Shown here: one piece after another, positions 16,361 to 25,826 of the stretch
Numbering within the stretch: position 1 is the stretch's first letter
Layout: each line of letters starts with the position of its first letter
From: J038 sp034437535
Lineage (GTDB): Bacteria > Chloroflexota > Anaerolineae > Aggregatilineales > Phototrophicaceae
Direction: 5' to 3'
Assembly (NCBI GenBank): GCA_034437535.1
Contig: DAOTTZ010000029.1
Location: 6,367-70,366 of the forward strand
Length of the DNA stretch: 64,000 nt
The notes under the pieces: generated by a model
Told to the model about the DNA's origin: nothing
The model's input: only the letters and a program-made list of their open reading frames with translations
Database searches by the model: none
Translations under genes and position numbers: made by a program

Positions 16361-16918
16361 TCATCTGGCGCGGTTATCGTACAGGACACCGCCGATCATC
16401 ATCAACACGATCAATCCCCCCATCAGCCACCACCAGATTTGATATTGAATTTCGATGGTCGTGGTCTCCCCCTGCGCGGTGAGCAAGTCATTGACTTCGG
16501 ATAAATCACCCTGTAGATCCAGCGCGTATAAGACCATCACCAACAAGGCCCCGGTCGCACTGCCCACATATAATCCCTTCAGCAGTTGGTCGCTGATGAA
16601 GACGACGGCCATTGCAAACAGCACAAAGGCCGGGATCAACACGACTTCAAAATCCCCCGTGACTTGTTCCGATGTCTCATCGACTTCGCCGCCGACGGCC
16701 CCGGCGGCTAATCCAGTCGGTTGAATTTCGCCCATCATCAGGTTAAAGCCGGAGGCTTCCGCAAAAGCACCACCACCGGTCATGGTGAAGGTCATCCCGC
16801 TCTCCGCATCGACGTTTTCGGTGGATGAGCCACAAGAGAACGCCACCCAGGGCAGGAAGAACAACGCGACAATCAATATTGGCGGTACACCCAGCATTGA
16901 CTTCGGAAACTTCAGCAT
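16361..16918 (-). CDS. Membrane protein, 185 aa
   Basis: Starting at MLKFPKSMLG (GAGGGTG six bases upstream), although the frame is open further. An N-terminal hydrophobic segment (PPILIVALFFLPWVAFSCGS) with a Cys near its end could be a signal anchor or a lipobox-like site. A polar extracytoplasmic segment rich in Gly and Glu follows, then three membrane helices near 93-112, 118-135 and 160-178. No function is recognised. The first 16 residues and the Cys suggest export of the loop. Confidence 0.65.
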   Translation of the reverse strand: MLKFPKSMLGVPPILIVALFFLPWVAFSCGSSTENVDAESGMTFTMTGGGAFAEASGFNLMMGEIQPTGLAAGAVGGEVDETSEQVTGDFEVVLIPAFVLFAMAVVFISDQLLKGLYVGSATGALLVMVLYALDLQGDLSEVNDLLTAQGETTTIEIQYQIWWWLMGGLIVLMMIGGVLYDNRAR

Positions 16919-17058
16919 GCTTTCACCCTCATTGTGTCTGTTGATGTCTTTAATCCTACCACGAATGCTTCCAAATCGCTGTGTGCCAAATTGGAACAAT
17001 CCGCCAGCCGGTGGCGTCTAAAACACATCAACCCATTGAATAACGAGGTGCAGTTCTG

Positions 17059-19278
17059 ATGAAAAAACGACTCTTTTTGCTACTCTTCCTTTTGCTTTCC
17101 AGCGTCGGCATCGCCCAGGCCCAGGATATAATCGACCCGCCCTGTTGTGGTGTGTTTACCGATCCATCCTGGCTCAAGATTGATTATCAACGTGTGACGG
17201 TCGATATTGAAAACCAGATCGCCACGACCAACGTCGATATGCAATTCACCAACGAGGGCGACGGATTGGCCGAAGGTACATTTATCTTCCCCCTGCCGCA
17301 AGAAGCCGCCATCGACCAGTTGACCATGTTCATCGACGGCCAGCCGATTGAGGCCAAGATCCTACCAGCGGGGGAAGCACGCGAGATCTACGATGCCATC
17401 GTGCGCCAATACCGTGACCCGGCCCTGCTGGAATACATCGGCAATAGCGCGATCCAGGCCAACGTTTTCCCCATCCCGCCCGGCGAATCACGCCGGATTG
17501 AATTCAGCTACAGCCAGATTCTCGAAGTGGAAAACGGCCTGATTCAATACACCTTCCCGATGAACAGCGACACACTATCCTCACGGAGCATCGGGCTGAT
17601 GAGCATCAGCGTGACGGTCGATGGCAACGACCCGATCAGCAATGTTTATTCACCAACTCACAACATCGGCACCATCATCGACGACGGCCCACGCCCGACC
17701 GGCTTCCGCACCAGTTGGGAAGCCAGCAATTACAACGAGGGCGAAGACTTCAACCTGTTCTACGGGTTGGCGCAAGATACCATCAACGTCAATCTGCTAA
17801 CCTACCGGGAAAGCGCGTTAGAAGACGGCTTCTTCATGTTGCTGGTTCAGCCCCCCTTCACCGTGCCGGATGATGAGGTCATCGCCAAAGACGTCATCAT
17901 CGTGCTGGATCAATCCGGCAGTATGAGTGGCGAAAAGTGGGATCAAGCGACGGAAGCGACCGGCTACGTGCTGGAAAACCTCAACGCGCAAGACCGCTTT
18001 AACGTGGTGATGTTCAGCACCGGTGCCCGCATCTACAGCCGCGAACTCGAACCGGCGTCTAACGCGGATGAGGCTATCGACTGGGTAGACAACAACTTCC
18101 CGGAGGGCGGCACCAACATCAACGAGGCCCTGCTGACGGCCATCGACCAGGCCGACCCCGACCGTGAGACGACCATTCTATTCCTCACCGATGGATTAGC
18201 GACCGAAGGCGTAATCTACACCGATGAGATCCTGGCGAACCTGCAAGCCGCCGAGGCCGATAAGGTGCGCATCTTCACCTTTGGTGTGGGCGATGATGTC
18301 GATACCTTCCTGCTGGATCAAATCGTGCAGGATTATCGCGGCACCAGTTCTTATGTGCGCCCGTTCGAGCGCATCGAGGAAGAGGTCGCCAGCCTGTACA
18401 ACAAGATCAGTGCCCCGGTGCTAACCAGTATCGACCTGGACTTCGGCGCGGCCTTTGTCGAATTGCTCTACCCACAGACTGTGACCGACCTATTCGCCGG
18501 GGAGCAACTGACCATCGTCGGGCGTTACCGTGATGGCATCGAAGACTTCACACTGACGCTCAGCGGCGAGGTCAACGGCGAGACCCAACGCTTCCTCTAT
18601 GACGGGCTGGAACTGCGCGAGCGGGCCGGCGGTGAAGCCTTCGTAGCGCGGCTGTGGGCTACCCGCCGCATCGGGGATCTGCTGACTTCGATCCGGCTCA
18701 ATGGTGAAAGCGACGAGTTGGTCGATAGCATCGTGGATCTCAGCGTGCGCTATGGCATCATCACGCCTTACACCAGCTTCTTGATCGAAGAAGACGACAT
18801 CCTGACGCAGACCGGGCGTGACCGGGCCGAAGAAGGCTTCGCACAAGAGGCGGAAGAACTGGCCGGTGTTGCCAGCGGCCAGGGCGCGGTGGATGCGGCG
18901 GATGACATCGGCGGCCTGCGAGATGCCAACGCCCCGGCGGCCATGCCAACGGCTCCCAACATCCAGCAAGCGGCCCCTGCCGACATGGAAATGGAAGGGG
19001 AAGCCTTCGATGAAGCTCTCAGCAGTGGCGAGCAACGCCGCCAGGATAACGCCCTCACCACCGTCGAAGATAAGACCTTCATCCAGGTGAATGGGGTATG
19101 GACGGATACAACCTTCGAACCGGATACCATGACCACCGAGCAGATCGTCTTCCTCAGCGATGCATACTTCGACCTGCTGACGGAAATCCCGGAACTGGGC
19201 GATTATCTGGCCCTGGGTGAGCGTGTGATCGTGGTCTATGATGGCACCGCCTACGAGATCGTGGCAGACGAAAGTTAA
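17059..19278 (+). CDS. VIT and VWA domain secreted protein
   Basis: 739 residues with a signal peptide (cleavage after AQAQ). A VIT domain spans about 30-170, with the usual FPLPxxAAIDxxTMxIDGxxIEAK-type strand order, then a VWA domain from about 278. The MIDAS motif is VLDQSGSMSG with Asp284, and a later Thr/Asp pair appears in ILFLTDGLA. The layout is that of inter-alpha-trypsin inhibitor heavy-chain-like proteins, which bind other proteins through metal-dependent contacts. The C-terminus has a Pro/Ala/Glu-rich linker and a final alpha/beta segment. It is monocistronic, with a strong terminator directly after it. Confidence 0.92.
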   Translation: MKKRLFLLLFLLLSSVGIAQAQDIIDPPCCGVFTDPSWLKIDYQRVTVDIENQIATTNVDMQFTNEGDGLAEGTFIFPLPQEAAIDQLTMFIDGQPIEAKILPAGEAREIYDAIVRQYRDPALLEYIGNSAIQANVFPIPPGESRRIEFSYSQILEVENGLIQYTFPMNSDTLSSRSIGLMSISVTVDGNDPISNVYSPTHNIGTIIDDGPRPTGFRTSWEASNYNEGEDFNLFYGLAQDTINVNLLTYRESALEDGFFMLLVQPPFTVPDDEVIAKDVIIVLDQSGSMSGEKWDQATEATGYVLENLNAQDRFNVVMFSTGARIYSRELEPASNADEAIDWVDNNFPEGGTNINEALLTAIDQADPDRETTILFLTDGLATEGVIYTDEILANLQAAEADKVRIFTFGVGDDVDTFLLDQIVQDYRGTSSYVRPFERIEEEVASLYNKISAPVLTSIDLDFGAAFVELLYPQTVTDLFAGEQLTIVGRYRDGIEDFTLTLSGEVNGETQRFLYDGLELRERAGGEAFVARLWATRRIGDLLTSIRLNGESDELVDSIVDLSVRYGIITPYTSFLIEEDDILTQTGRDRAEEGFAQEAEELAGVASGQGAVDAADDIGGLRDANAPAAMPTAPNIQQAAPADMEMEGEAFDEALSSGEQRRQDNALTTVEDKTFIQVNGVWTDTTFEPDTMTTEQIVFLSDAYFDLLTEIPELGDYLALGERVIVVYDGTAYEIVADES

Positions 19279-19292
19279 TCCGCTACAATAGC

Positions 19293-19323
19293 AAGGGCAT
19301 GGTCAACCACCATGCCCTTTTTG
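19293..19323 (+). terminator. Rho-independent terminator of the VIT/VWA gene
   Basis: A 10-bp stem, AAGGGCATGG against CCATGCCCTT, with a 7-nt loop, running into TTTTTGATT. It also shows that the in-frame ATG at 19312 is not the start of the next gene. Confidence 0.9.
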
Positions 19324-19353
19324 ATTCTTAAGCTGCGAAAGGCGTGCTTTGTG

Positions 19354-19686
19354 ATGGAGTTCGAGCAAGTTTATATCGTTAACACGGTGCCGGAAGAAAA
19401 TCTGGCCGATGTGCTGGATGCCATCTCCGCCGCCGGGGGTGGGATCGTCGGCCATTACACCCACTGCGCGTTTACCAATGCGGGCGTCGGTCGCTTCAAG
19501 CCGTCAGACGCGGCCACACCCCACAGCGGGAGCGTCAACCAGATCAACGCGGAGCCAGAATGGCGCATCGAGACGTTCTGCCGCCGTGACCAGGCCAGGG
19601 CCGTTGTCGAAGCCATCCACCAGGCCCACCCCTACGAAGAACCCGTCATCTACGTCTTGCCGCTTTTAGACGTAAATGCGTTATAA
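19354..19686 (+). CDS. NIF3/YqfO-type (CutA/PII-like) domain protein
   Basis: 110 residues starting at MEFEQVYIVNTVP. Start choice: the longer frame begins inside the preceding terminator. The fold pattern of ferredoxin-like strands, and the segments GGGIVGHYTHCAFTNAGVGRFKP and HPYEEPVIYVLPL, match the middle PII/CutA-like domain that is inserted in Nif3/YqfO proteins and also occurs alone. Metal or ligand binding is possible through the Tyr-Thr-His-Cys cluster and the HPYEEP loop. The stop codon lies within the -10 element of the kinase gene downstream. Confidence 0.8.
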   Translation: MEFEQVYIVNTVPEENLADVLDAISAAGGGIVGHYTHCAFTNAGVGRFKPSDAATPHSGSVNQINAEPEWRIETFCRRDQARAVVEAIHQAHPYEEPVIYVLPLLDVNAL

Positions 19687-19687
19687 T
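19657..19687 (+). promoter_or_regulatory. Promoter of the Ser/Thr kinase gene
   Basis: TTGCCG at 19657-19662 and TATAAT at 19682-19687 with a 19-base spacer. It lies at the end of the NIF3-like gene, about 40 bases upstream of the kinase start. Confidence 0.5.
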
Positions 19688-19726
19688 ACCCGCGTGACTA
19701 TCTGCGGAAGCGAAGGATGAGCGTTT

Positions 19727-21268
19727 ATGACCAAGAAAAAGCCTCAGGATCCCTTCATCGGTAAGACCCTGGGCGACTACAAATTAACCAGTGTGCTGGC
19801 AACCGGTGGTATGGCGCGTATCTACGTTGGTAAAGACATCAACCTGGGCCGCGAAGCCGCCGTCAAAGTGCTGACTCAAGAGATGATCGAGTCCGACTCT
19901 TTCCTGAGAGAACGCTTCCTGCGGGAAGCGCGGGCGGTCGCGGTGTTAGATCACCCCAACATCATCCCGATCTTCCAGTATGGTGAGGAAGAAGACTTTT
20001 ACTTCCTGGTGATGAAGTTGGTGCGCGGGCGAGATTTTGCCGACGAGATCGGCGATTTGCAACGCCAGGGCGAGCGCATGACGATCAAGCGCATGTTGCA
20101 CATTCTCTCTCAGACTGCCGCCGCGCTGGATGCCGCCCACGAAGCCGGGATTATCCACCGCGATGTCAAGCCGTCCAACATCTTGCTGGAAGAAGAGACC
20201 GACCGCGCCATCCTGACCGATTTCGGCCTGGTCTTACAACAGACCGAGATCGACAAGACGATGGGCACCGCCTTCGGCACGCCGCGTTACATCTCGCCGG
20301 AGCAAGCTCTCGCTTCGGAAAGTGTGGTACCCCAGAGCGATATTTATTCGCTGGGTGTCATCGTCTACGAGATCGTCACCGGCAGTCAGGTCTTCCGGGC
20401 GGATACCGCGATGCAGATCGCGCTGAGTCACATCAGCGAGCCGCCCCCCGCGCCAACCACCATCAACCCGGATATTTCAAAGGCGGTCGAGCGCGAGATC
20501 TTGAAAGCACTGGAAAAAGAACCGGAAAACCGGCACCAGACTGCGATGGAATTTGTCGAGGCGTTGGCGGCGGCCTATGGTGAAGAACTGGATATGCCCA
20601 CCAGTGTCGGCACCCGTTCCAGGCCGGCTAAACCCACCGCCAGCCCGCAAGCCACCGCACCGGCGGGTAGCTCCCCGCCTGCCGAAAAAGCTGGATCATC
20701 GCGCACGTTGTTATTTGGTGGCATTGGCGCGGTCATCTTGCTGGCGATTATCGGCTTGCTTGTGCTGGGTGGTGGCGGGGGCGATGATGACAACGACGCC
20801 CCCGACTCTGAGTTTGGCGGCACGGTGGTCGAAGTCGAGGCGATAGAGCCAGTCGTCGCGGAGGTCGTCACCGGCGAAGCGCAACCCCTGACCGCCAATT
20901 ACAACGGCTCGGCCTTCGCCCTGGTCAACACGGCGGAAGTCCCGGTCTCGTTGATCGACTTCCAGGCCGAACGCAGTGGTGCCCTCAGCCTGGAAGGCAC
21001 CCGCGATGTGAACGGGCAACGCCTGGAAAGTGGGGAATGCTTGCTCGTCGTTTCCGCCACGACCCGCGTCGAGATCCCCGAAGACTGGAATTGTACCGAG
21101 GTGCGAAACGAAATCGTGCGCTACCCGGAGTCGTTGTTCTTCCGGGAAGCAAGCGATACCTTCGGTGTGACCTTGCCCGACGAAACCGTCGTGGATTGCC
21201 CGACGACGATTGACAGCGCACAAACCTGTGATCTCAGCCTGCCAGCCATCGTCACGAGCGACGAATAA
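19727..21268 (+). CDS. PknB-like serine/threonine protein kinase with extracytoplasmic domain
   Basis: 513 residues. The kinase domain spans about 15-285. It has a glycine loop (LATGGMARIYVG), AVKVL (ATP Lys), HRDVKPSNILL (catalytic Asp146), DFGL (metal Asp), and GTPRYISPEQA at the end of the activation segment. A Pro/Ala-rich linker leads to one membrane helix near 327-347 and a Gly/Asp-rich stalk. The last 150 residues form an extracytoplasmic domain with several Cys residues (ECLLVVS, WNCTEV, VDCPTTIDSAQTCDL) that may be disulfide-linked. No PASTA repeats are present. It likely senses an external signal and phosphorylates cytoplasmic targets. Confidence 0.93.
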   Translation: MTKKKPQDPFIGKTLGDYKLTSVLATGGMARIYVGKDINLGREAAVKVLTQEMIESDSFLRERFLREARAVAVLDHPNIIPIFQYGEEEDFYFLVMKLVRGRDFADEIGDLQRQGERMTIKRMLHILSQTAAALDAAHEAGIIHRDVKPSNILLEEETDRAILTDFGLVLQQTEIDKTMGTAFGTPRYISPEQALASESVVPQSDIYSLGVIVYEIVTGSQVFRADTAMQIALSHISEPPPAPTTINPDISKAVEREILKALEKEPENRHQTAMEFVEALAAAYGEELDMPTSVGTRSRPAKPTASPQATAPAGSSPPAEKAGSSRTLLFGGIGAVILLAIIGLLVLGGGGGDDDNDAPDSEFGGTVVEVEAIEPVVAEVVTGEAQPLTANYNGSAFALVNTAEVPVSLIDFQAERSGALSLEGTRDVNGQRLESGECLLVVSATTRVEIPEDWNCTEVRNEIVRYPESLFFREASDTFGVTLPDETVVDCPTTIDSAQTCDLSLPAIVTSDE

Positions 21269-21347
21269 CCGACGATCAAACGACGTAGACTTTTCAAAGC
21301 GGGAACGGACTCATACAATATAGATGCATTCGTCCCCGGAGTTGTGA

Positions 21348-22766
21348 GTGAAGATAAGCATGGTGAAGAGTCCGCACTTCAAGAGTTTCTTATTCGTCGT
21401 TTGGCTCAGTTTGTTCTCATTGGCCTGTACGCTTTCGTCTGGCCCGTCAGATGATCCGCTCATCATCGAGCCGCGCATCAATGGCGCGACGGCCACACCG
21501 CAACCGCCCCTGGCGTTTTCCACACCGATGCCCGGCACCGAGCAAGCCCCGCTTGTCTCCGAAAGCCAGCAAGAGCGCATCGAAGTGGAGATGTTCAACC
21601 TGCTGAACCAGGTGCAATCTGACCGGATGATGTCGCACATCGCGACGCTGGTCGGCTTCCACACGCGCCACGTCAACAGTGCCGGCAGTCAGGCTGATTA
21701 CGGCGTTACAGCGGCGGCAGATTACATCTATAGCCAATTCCAGCAGATTCAGGCACAATCACCGAACACCTTCAGCGTGTTCGAACAACCCTTCCAGGTG
21801 GAATATAACGGCGTCCGCACCACCCAACGCAACATCGTCGGCGTGCTGAATGGCACCGATGTGGGCGCAGGTGTGATCGTGGTCGGTGCCCATTACGATA
21901 GCCGCACCTGGGATCTGAGCGACTCGCAGGCTTACGCGCCCGGCGCGGCAGATAACGGCTCTGGCGTGGCGGCGGTCATCGAGATGGCCCGCATCATGAG
22001 TGACGAACCCCGCCGCGCCTCGATCATGTTCGTGCTGTTCGCGGCGGAAGAGATCGGCGCGGAAGGCAGTAAAGCTTTCATCCGGGAGTACCTACAAAAT
22101 TACAACGTGCAAGATGTGGTGATGGTTAACATTGACACCATCGGCAGTTATAACGATTCCGCTGGCAACATCGACGCGGAAAACTTGCGCCTGTTTTCCT
22201 CCCCTGGCGTGCAGAACCCCAACGCATCACCGGCCCGGCAGTTGGCCCGAAGCCTGGACTTCATCGCCTATAATCATGATCTCAACCTGGAAATTGCCAT
22301 GCAGAACACCATCGACCGCGAAGGCCGCTTTGGTGACCATAACTCATTCGACGATGCCGGCTATCCGGCGGTGCGCTTTATCGAAGCGTTGGAAGACACC
22401 GAAAACCGCGAAGGCAACGACACCATCGACAAGATCGAAGCGGCGTACATGGTCGATGCCACTCGTACCCTGCTGGGCATCCTGGAAGCCCTCTCCAACG
22501 GGCCACCGCCACCCCGTAACCTGAGTCTGCGGGGTGATGGCGGCACATTGGGCACACTGGTATGGGAGCCGATCCCGGATGCGGCCAGTTATGTGGTGGC
22601 CGTTCGCCCTGCTAACGCGCTGAACTTCACCCTGCACTTCCCGACGACTGACAACCGCACCAACGCCTGGGATGGCTGGTGGGCGTATGAAGCGGTGGCC
22701 GTCGCCGCCGTTGATGCACAGGGCCGCATCGGACGCTTTTCCGAAGAATTAAAGGTGAATCGCTAA
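21348..22766 (+). CDS. M28-family zinc peptidase, lipoprotein
   Basis: 472 residues starting at GTG, with GGAG six bases upstream; an ATG four codons later is possible. A lipobox LFSLAC places the lipid-bearing Cys at about 27. The two-zinc M28 ligands are visible: His182 in GAHYDSR, bridging Asp202 in AADNGSGVA, the Glu234-Glu235 pair, Asp263 in VNIDTIG and His331 in FGDHNSF. Such enzymes are aminopeptidases or carboxypeptidases. The C-terminal 90 residues form a fibronectin-like beta domain (LVWEPIPDAASYVVAVRP). It probably acts outside the membrane on peptides. Confidence 0.93.
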   Translation: MKISMVKSPHFKSFLFVVWLSLFSLACTLSSGPSDDPLIIEPRINGATATPQPPLAFSTPMPGTEQAPLVSESQQERIEVEMFNLLNQVQSDRMMSHIATLVGFHTRHVNSAGSQADYGVTAAADYIYSQFQQIQAQSPNTFSVFEQPFQVEYNGVRTTQRNIVGVLNGTDVGAGVIVVGAHYDSRTWDLSDSQAYAPGAADNGSGVAAVIEMARIMSDEPRRASIMFVLFAAEEIGAEGSKAFIREYLQNYNVQDVVMVNIDTIGSYNDSAGNIDAENLRLFSSPGVQNPNASPARQLARSLDFIAYNHDLNLEIAMQNTIDREGRFGDHNSFDDAGYPAVRFIEALEDTENREGNDTIDKIEAAYMVDATRTLLGILEALSNGPPPPRNLSLRGDGGTLGTLVWEPIPDAASYVVAVRPANALNFTLHFPTTDNRTNAWDGWWAYEAVAVAAVDAQGRIGRFSEELKVNR

Positions 22767-23072
22767 ATGTCAGAACCGATCAGCGCGGAAGAAGCGCGTG
22801 CTATCTTGCAGAATGCTATCATCGAACGACTCGGTGAGGACTGGGACGACGAACACATCGGCTGGACGCAAGTCAGCGGGCATGATTACATGGCCCGGCT
22901 GACCAATGGTCGCCAGACCATCGACTTTTATGTCGATCTGGTGGGCGAAGTCACCGTTCAAGAGCGCGACGACATCCCCAATACCGATACGGGGCGCGTT
23001 ACCGCGTGGATCGTACTGGGTACGTCGTTGTTCATCGCCTTCATGATCGCCCGATTCGGTGGGTTCATTTGA
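22767..23072 (+). CDS. Small C-terminally anchored membrane protein, 101 aa
   Basis: The ATG follows directly after the peptidase stop (TAAATG), so it is co-translated with it. Residues 1-75 form a soluble part with NAIIERLGEDWDDEHIGW and a short beta segment, and 77-98 form one membrane helix ending RFGGFI. No known family. The close coupling with a secreted peptidase and an acetyltransferase downstream suggests one operon from 21348 to 23491. Confidence 0.6.
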   Translation: MSEPISAEEARAILQNAIIERLGEDWDDEHIGWTQVSGHDYMARLTNGRQTIDFYVDLVGEVTVQERDDIPNTDTGRVTAWIVLGTSLFIAFMIARFGGFI

Positions 23073-23074
23073 CG

Positions 23075-23491
23075 ATGGAGACCGTCACCATCCGCCCGGC
23101 GACACCCGATGACCTGGCCGCCATCACTGATTTCATCGCGCCGTTCGTGGCCGCCCGCACCCTGCTACCGCGCACCGTCGCGGAGCTTGGCGACCTGATC
23201 GACACATTATTCATCGCAGAGCAAGACGGCGTGCTGGTGGGGTGCGCCGCGCTGGAAATCTACTCCAACAAACTGGCGGAAGTCCGCAGTCTGGCCGTCT
23301 CCCCGAAGATGCAAGGGGCCGGGGTGGGCAAGCAGTTGGTCTCAGCGTGCGTCAAGCTGGCGCATGAACGGGCGGTCTTCGAAGTGATGGCGATTACCTC
23401 AAACGATCACTTCTTCCGCGCTTGCGGTTTTGATTGGACACTCCCCGGCGAACGAAAAGCCTTATTCTTGCAAACACGCGACGAAATGTGA
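23075..23491 (+). CDS. GNAT acetyltransferase, N-acetylglutamate synthase-like
   Basis: About 138 residues from METVTIRPA. The frame is open further upstream but overlaps the previous gene. The segments TIRPATPDDLAAITDFI, TLLPRTVAELGDLI and GCAALEIY..LAEVRSLAV, then QGAGVGKQLV (acetyl-CoA loop) and FFRACGF, are the arrangement of the GNAT domain in ArgA-type synthases, including the Leu-Leu-Pro-Arg loop. It could acetylate glutamate in arginine synthesis, but no arg genes are nearby, so another small substrate is possible. Confidence 0.8.
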   Translation: METVTIRPATPDDLAAITDFIAPFVAARTLLPRTVAELGDLIDTLFIAEQDGVLVGCAALEIYSNKLAEVRSLAVSPKMQGAGVGKQLVSACVKLAHERAVFEVMAITSNDHFFRACGFDWTLPGERKALFLQTRDEM

Positions 23492-23542
23492 TTTATGTTA
23501 CAATATTGAAAAGACGCTCAACCTTCTAAGCGGTAGGGAATC

Positions 23543-24460
23543 GTGACTGACGAATTCGAGCCGGATATCTGGCGACTGCAAACGCAATACGACACGCAAG
23601 GGTTAGTCTCCGCGTTACAAAACAAAGATGTAAACATCCGGCGGCGGGCGGCGGCGGCGTTACGCGCCATCGGGGCCTATGAGGCACTCCCTCAGCTAGA
23701 AGCCGCGCTGGAAGGTGAAACCGACCCGGAAGCCCGCTCCACCATGATCTCCGCGATGGCGACCCTCAAGCAGGAGAAGCAATACCGCGAAGAACACCCG
23801 GATGACTTCTTCGAATTGGAACGCCCGCCGCGCATCGACCCGAAAATTCAAGCCCTCATCGACCGGCTGAATAGCGACAACCCGCAGACAGTCATCAAGG
23901 CCGCCCGGCTGTTGGCGAAAGCCGGCGATAAATCCGCCGTAGAGCCGTTAGTCCTGGTCTTCAACAACCTGGAGACCTCCATGCAGGTACGCCTGGCCGT
24001 CGCAGAAGCTCTGCTCACGCTGGAAAGTGCGCCGGTTGAAGTCGCGCTGTTAGGGGCGTTGCGCAGTGAAAATTGGCGGGTGCGCCGCAACGGAGCCGCC
24101 ATCCTGGGGCAATTAGGGGCGGAATGGGCCGTCGAGCCGCTCATCCGCACGTTGAGCGACGAAAAGCGCAGTGTGCGCCGCACCGCTTATGCCGCGCTGA
24201 AGGCCATCGGCACGCCAGCCGCCCTGGAAGCGTTGGAACGAGTCAAACGCCGGGCACAGCAACGCCAGCAGGCACAGGCGGACGAGGAGACACCGCCCAC
24301 CCTGGCGAACGACGAGACTCAACGCATCGAATGGCCGCGTGGTTGGCTCACCCGCACCAACGCACCGACCAAACCGCTTGATCCTAATGTGCTGGAAAAC
24401 AGCGACCATTACCAATCGCTCATGCAGGGCGATGACGACACATCCGACGACGAGTCATAA
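23543..24460 (+). CDS. HEAT-repeat protein
   Basis: 305 residues starting at GTG with AGGG just upstream. At least four HEAT (PBS-lyase-type) units are visible: RRRAAAALRAIGAYEALPQL, a second after 90, VRLAVAEALLTLESAPV, VRRNGAAILGQLGAEWAVEPL and VRRTAYAALKAIGTPAALEAL. Such curved solenoids bind other proteins. The last 60 residues are acidic and low-complexity. A TACAAT lies about 40 bases upstream without a clear -35. The partner is unknown. Confidence 0.85.
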   Translation: MTDEFEPDIWRLQTQYDTQGLVSALQNKDVNIRRRAAAALRAIGAYEALPQLEAALEGETDPEARSTMISAMATLKQEKQYREEHPDDFFELERPPRIDPKIQALIDRLNSDNPQTVIKAARLLAKAGDKSAVEPLVLVFNNLETSMQVRLAVAEALLTLESAPVEVALLGALRSENWRVRRNGAAILGQLGAEWAVEPLIRTLSDEKRSVRRTAYAALKAIGTPAALEALERVKRRAQQRQQAQADEETPPTLANDETQRIEWPRGWLTRTNAPTKPLDPNVLENSDHYQSLMQGDDDTSDDES

Positions 24461-24462
24461 GC

Positions 24463-25377
24463 CTAACCCCGCTTGAGCAACGCACGTAAGGCCGGTGTAA
24501 TCTGCGGGAATTGGAAATCGTACCCGGCAGATTGAAGCACCGACGGATAAACCCGCTGGCTATCAAGCACGCTGGTCGCCATCTCCCCCAGGGCCAACCA
24601 AAGCGCAAAAGCTGGTACCGGGATCAACGTGGGCCAGCGGCGCACCCGCCCGATGCTTGCCATTAAGTCCGCGTTCGTCACCGGGTAAGGCGCACAGATA
24701 TTCACCGGGCCATCGAGTGACTCGGCGGTCATCAAGAAGCGGATCGCCCCGCTGACATCGGCGTTATGGATCCAGGGCACCCACTGCTTGCCATCCCCCA
24801 GGCGGCGGCCCATGAAGGTCGTCCCCAGCACCATCGGCGGCAAGGCCCCACCCGCCGGGTCGATCACGATCCCAATCCGCAAGAGAACCCGCCGCACGCC
24901 CTGCGTCAGCACCGGGTCGGTTTCCGCCTCCCACAGCTTACATACTTCCGCCCGCCAGCCGGTGCCCGGTGTGGTGATCTCACCCAGCGATAGATCCCCG
25001 CGTGAGCCGTAATATCCCACCGCAGAGGCCTGAAGAAGCACCGCTGGTTTTTCTTCCGCCTGGGCGATAGCCTGAGTCACCGCCCGGCCAGCCGCCAGGC
25101 GGCTTTGCAAGACGATGCGCCGGTGGGTGAGCGTCCACCGCCAGTTTGCGACATTCTCCCCGGCTAGATTAATAATCGCGGTATCGGATGTGATGAGGTG
25201 GCCCCAGCCTTCCGGGCTGAGTGCGTCCCACTGCACCAGGCGCACCGCCGGGGCGAATACATCGTGCTTGTCCTGCACATTGCGCGTCAGGACGATGACC
25301 TCATGGCCGTCCTGTACCAGATCCGCGACCAACAACCGCCCGATCAAACCCGTACCGCCGGTAATTATGACTCGCAT
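24463..25377 (-). CDS. TIGR01777-family NAD-dependent epimerase-like protein
   Basis: 304 residues. It has an N-terminal Rossmann glycine motif (ITGGTGLIGRLL), a central LLQASAVGYYGSRGD active-site region with the Tyr of the SDR fold, and the family-specific C-terminal segment YPSVLQSAGYDFQFPQITPAL (DUF1731). These proteins (YfcH-like) resemble nucleotide-sugar epimerases, but the substrate is unknown. The stop abuts that of the convergent HEAT gene. Confidence 0.9.
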   Translation of the reverse strand: MRVIITGGTGLIGRLLVADLVQDGHEVIVLTRNVQDKHDVFAPAVRLVQWDALSPEGWGHLITSDTAIINLAGENVANWRWTLTHRRIVLQSRLAAGRAVTQAIAQAEEKPAVLLQASAVGYYGSRGDLSLGEITTPGTGWRAEVCKLWEAETDPVLTQGVRRVLLRIGIVIDPAGGALPPMVLGTTFMGRRLGDGKQWVPWIHNADVSGAIRFLMTAESLDGPVNICAPYPVTNADLMASIGRVRRWPTLIPVPAFALWLALGEMATSVLDSQRVYPSVLQSAGYDFQFPQITPALRALLKRG

Positions 25378-25382
25378 AACGT

Positions 25383-25826
25383 TTACTTCCCCTCGTCGTC
25401 ATCACTGAGTTGCCCGCCCAGGGCATAGACCAGCACGCCAGCACATGCCAGCGCATAACTGGCGATGATGCCAGTCGCTTGCAATTGGCCGAGGACGTTG
25501 ATTTCGTCGAACGTCGTCCCGTGTGAGCCATAACCCAGCACATCGGCCAGGCCGGCCATCGCCGCCAGCACCAACCCCGTCATGGAAAGCCGCGTGCCGA
25601 TCTGTTGTGTCAGGTTGCTTTGCTGGCGCAGGTAAAATGTGAACTTCACATAGATCAACGCGCCGACGATAAACCAGCTAAAGCCAACCAGCAGGGCAAA
25701 GATCTGCACGATGCCGATGCCGGGAGTCGGCTCCAGGCCGGTCACACCGGGGAACAACCCCATCAGCATCAACACCGCCCCCAACGCCCCGATGGCGATG
25801 CCAAACTGTGCCAGACGGCCTATCAT
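25383..25826 (-). CDS. Four-helix membrane protein, 147 aa
   Basis: Hydrophobic segments at about 5-25, 38-60, 80-98 and 118-137, with a polar, Asp-rich end (QLSDDDEGK). No known domain. It starts inside the stop of the dipeptidase gene (25823-25826) and ends five bases before the epimerase-like gene, so the three are one leftward operon: M19 dipeptidase, this protein, then the epimerase-like protein. Confidence 0.65.
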   Translation of the reverse strand: MIGRLAQFGIAIGALGAVLMLMGLFPGVTGLEPTPGIGIVQIFALLVGFSWFIVGALIYVKFTFYLRQQSNLTQQIGTRLSMTGLVLAAMAGLADVLGYGSHGTTFDEINVLGQLQATGIIASYALACAGVLVYALGGQLSDDDEGK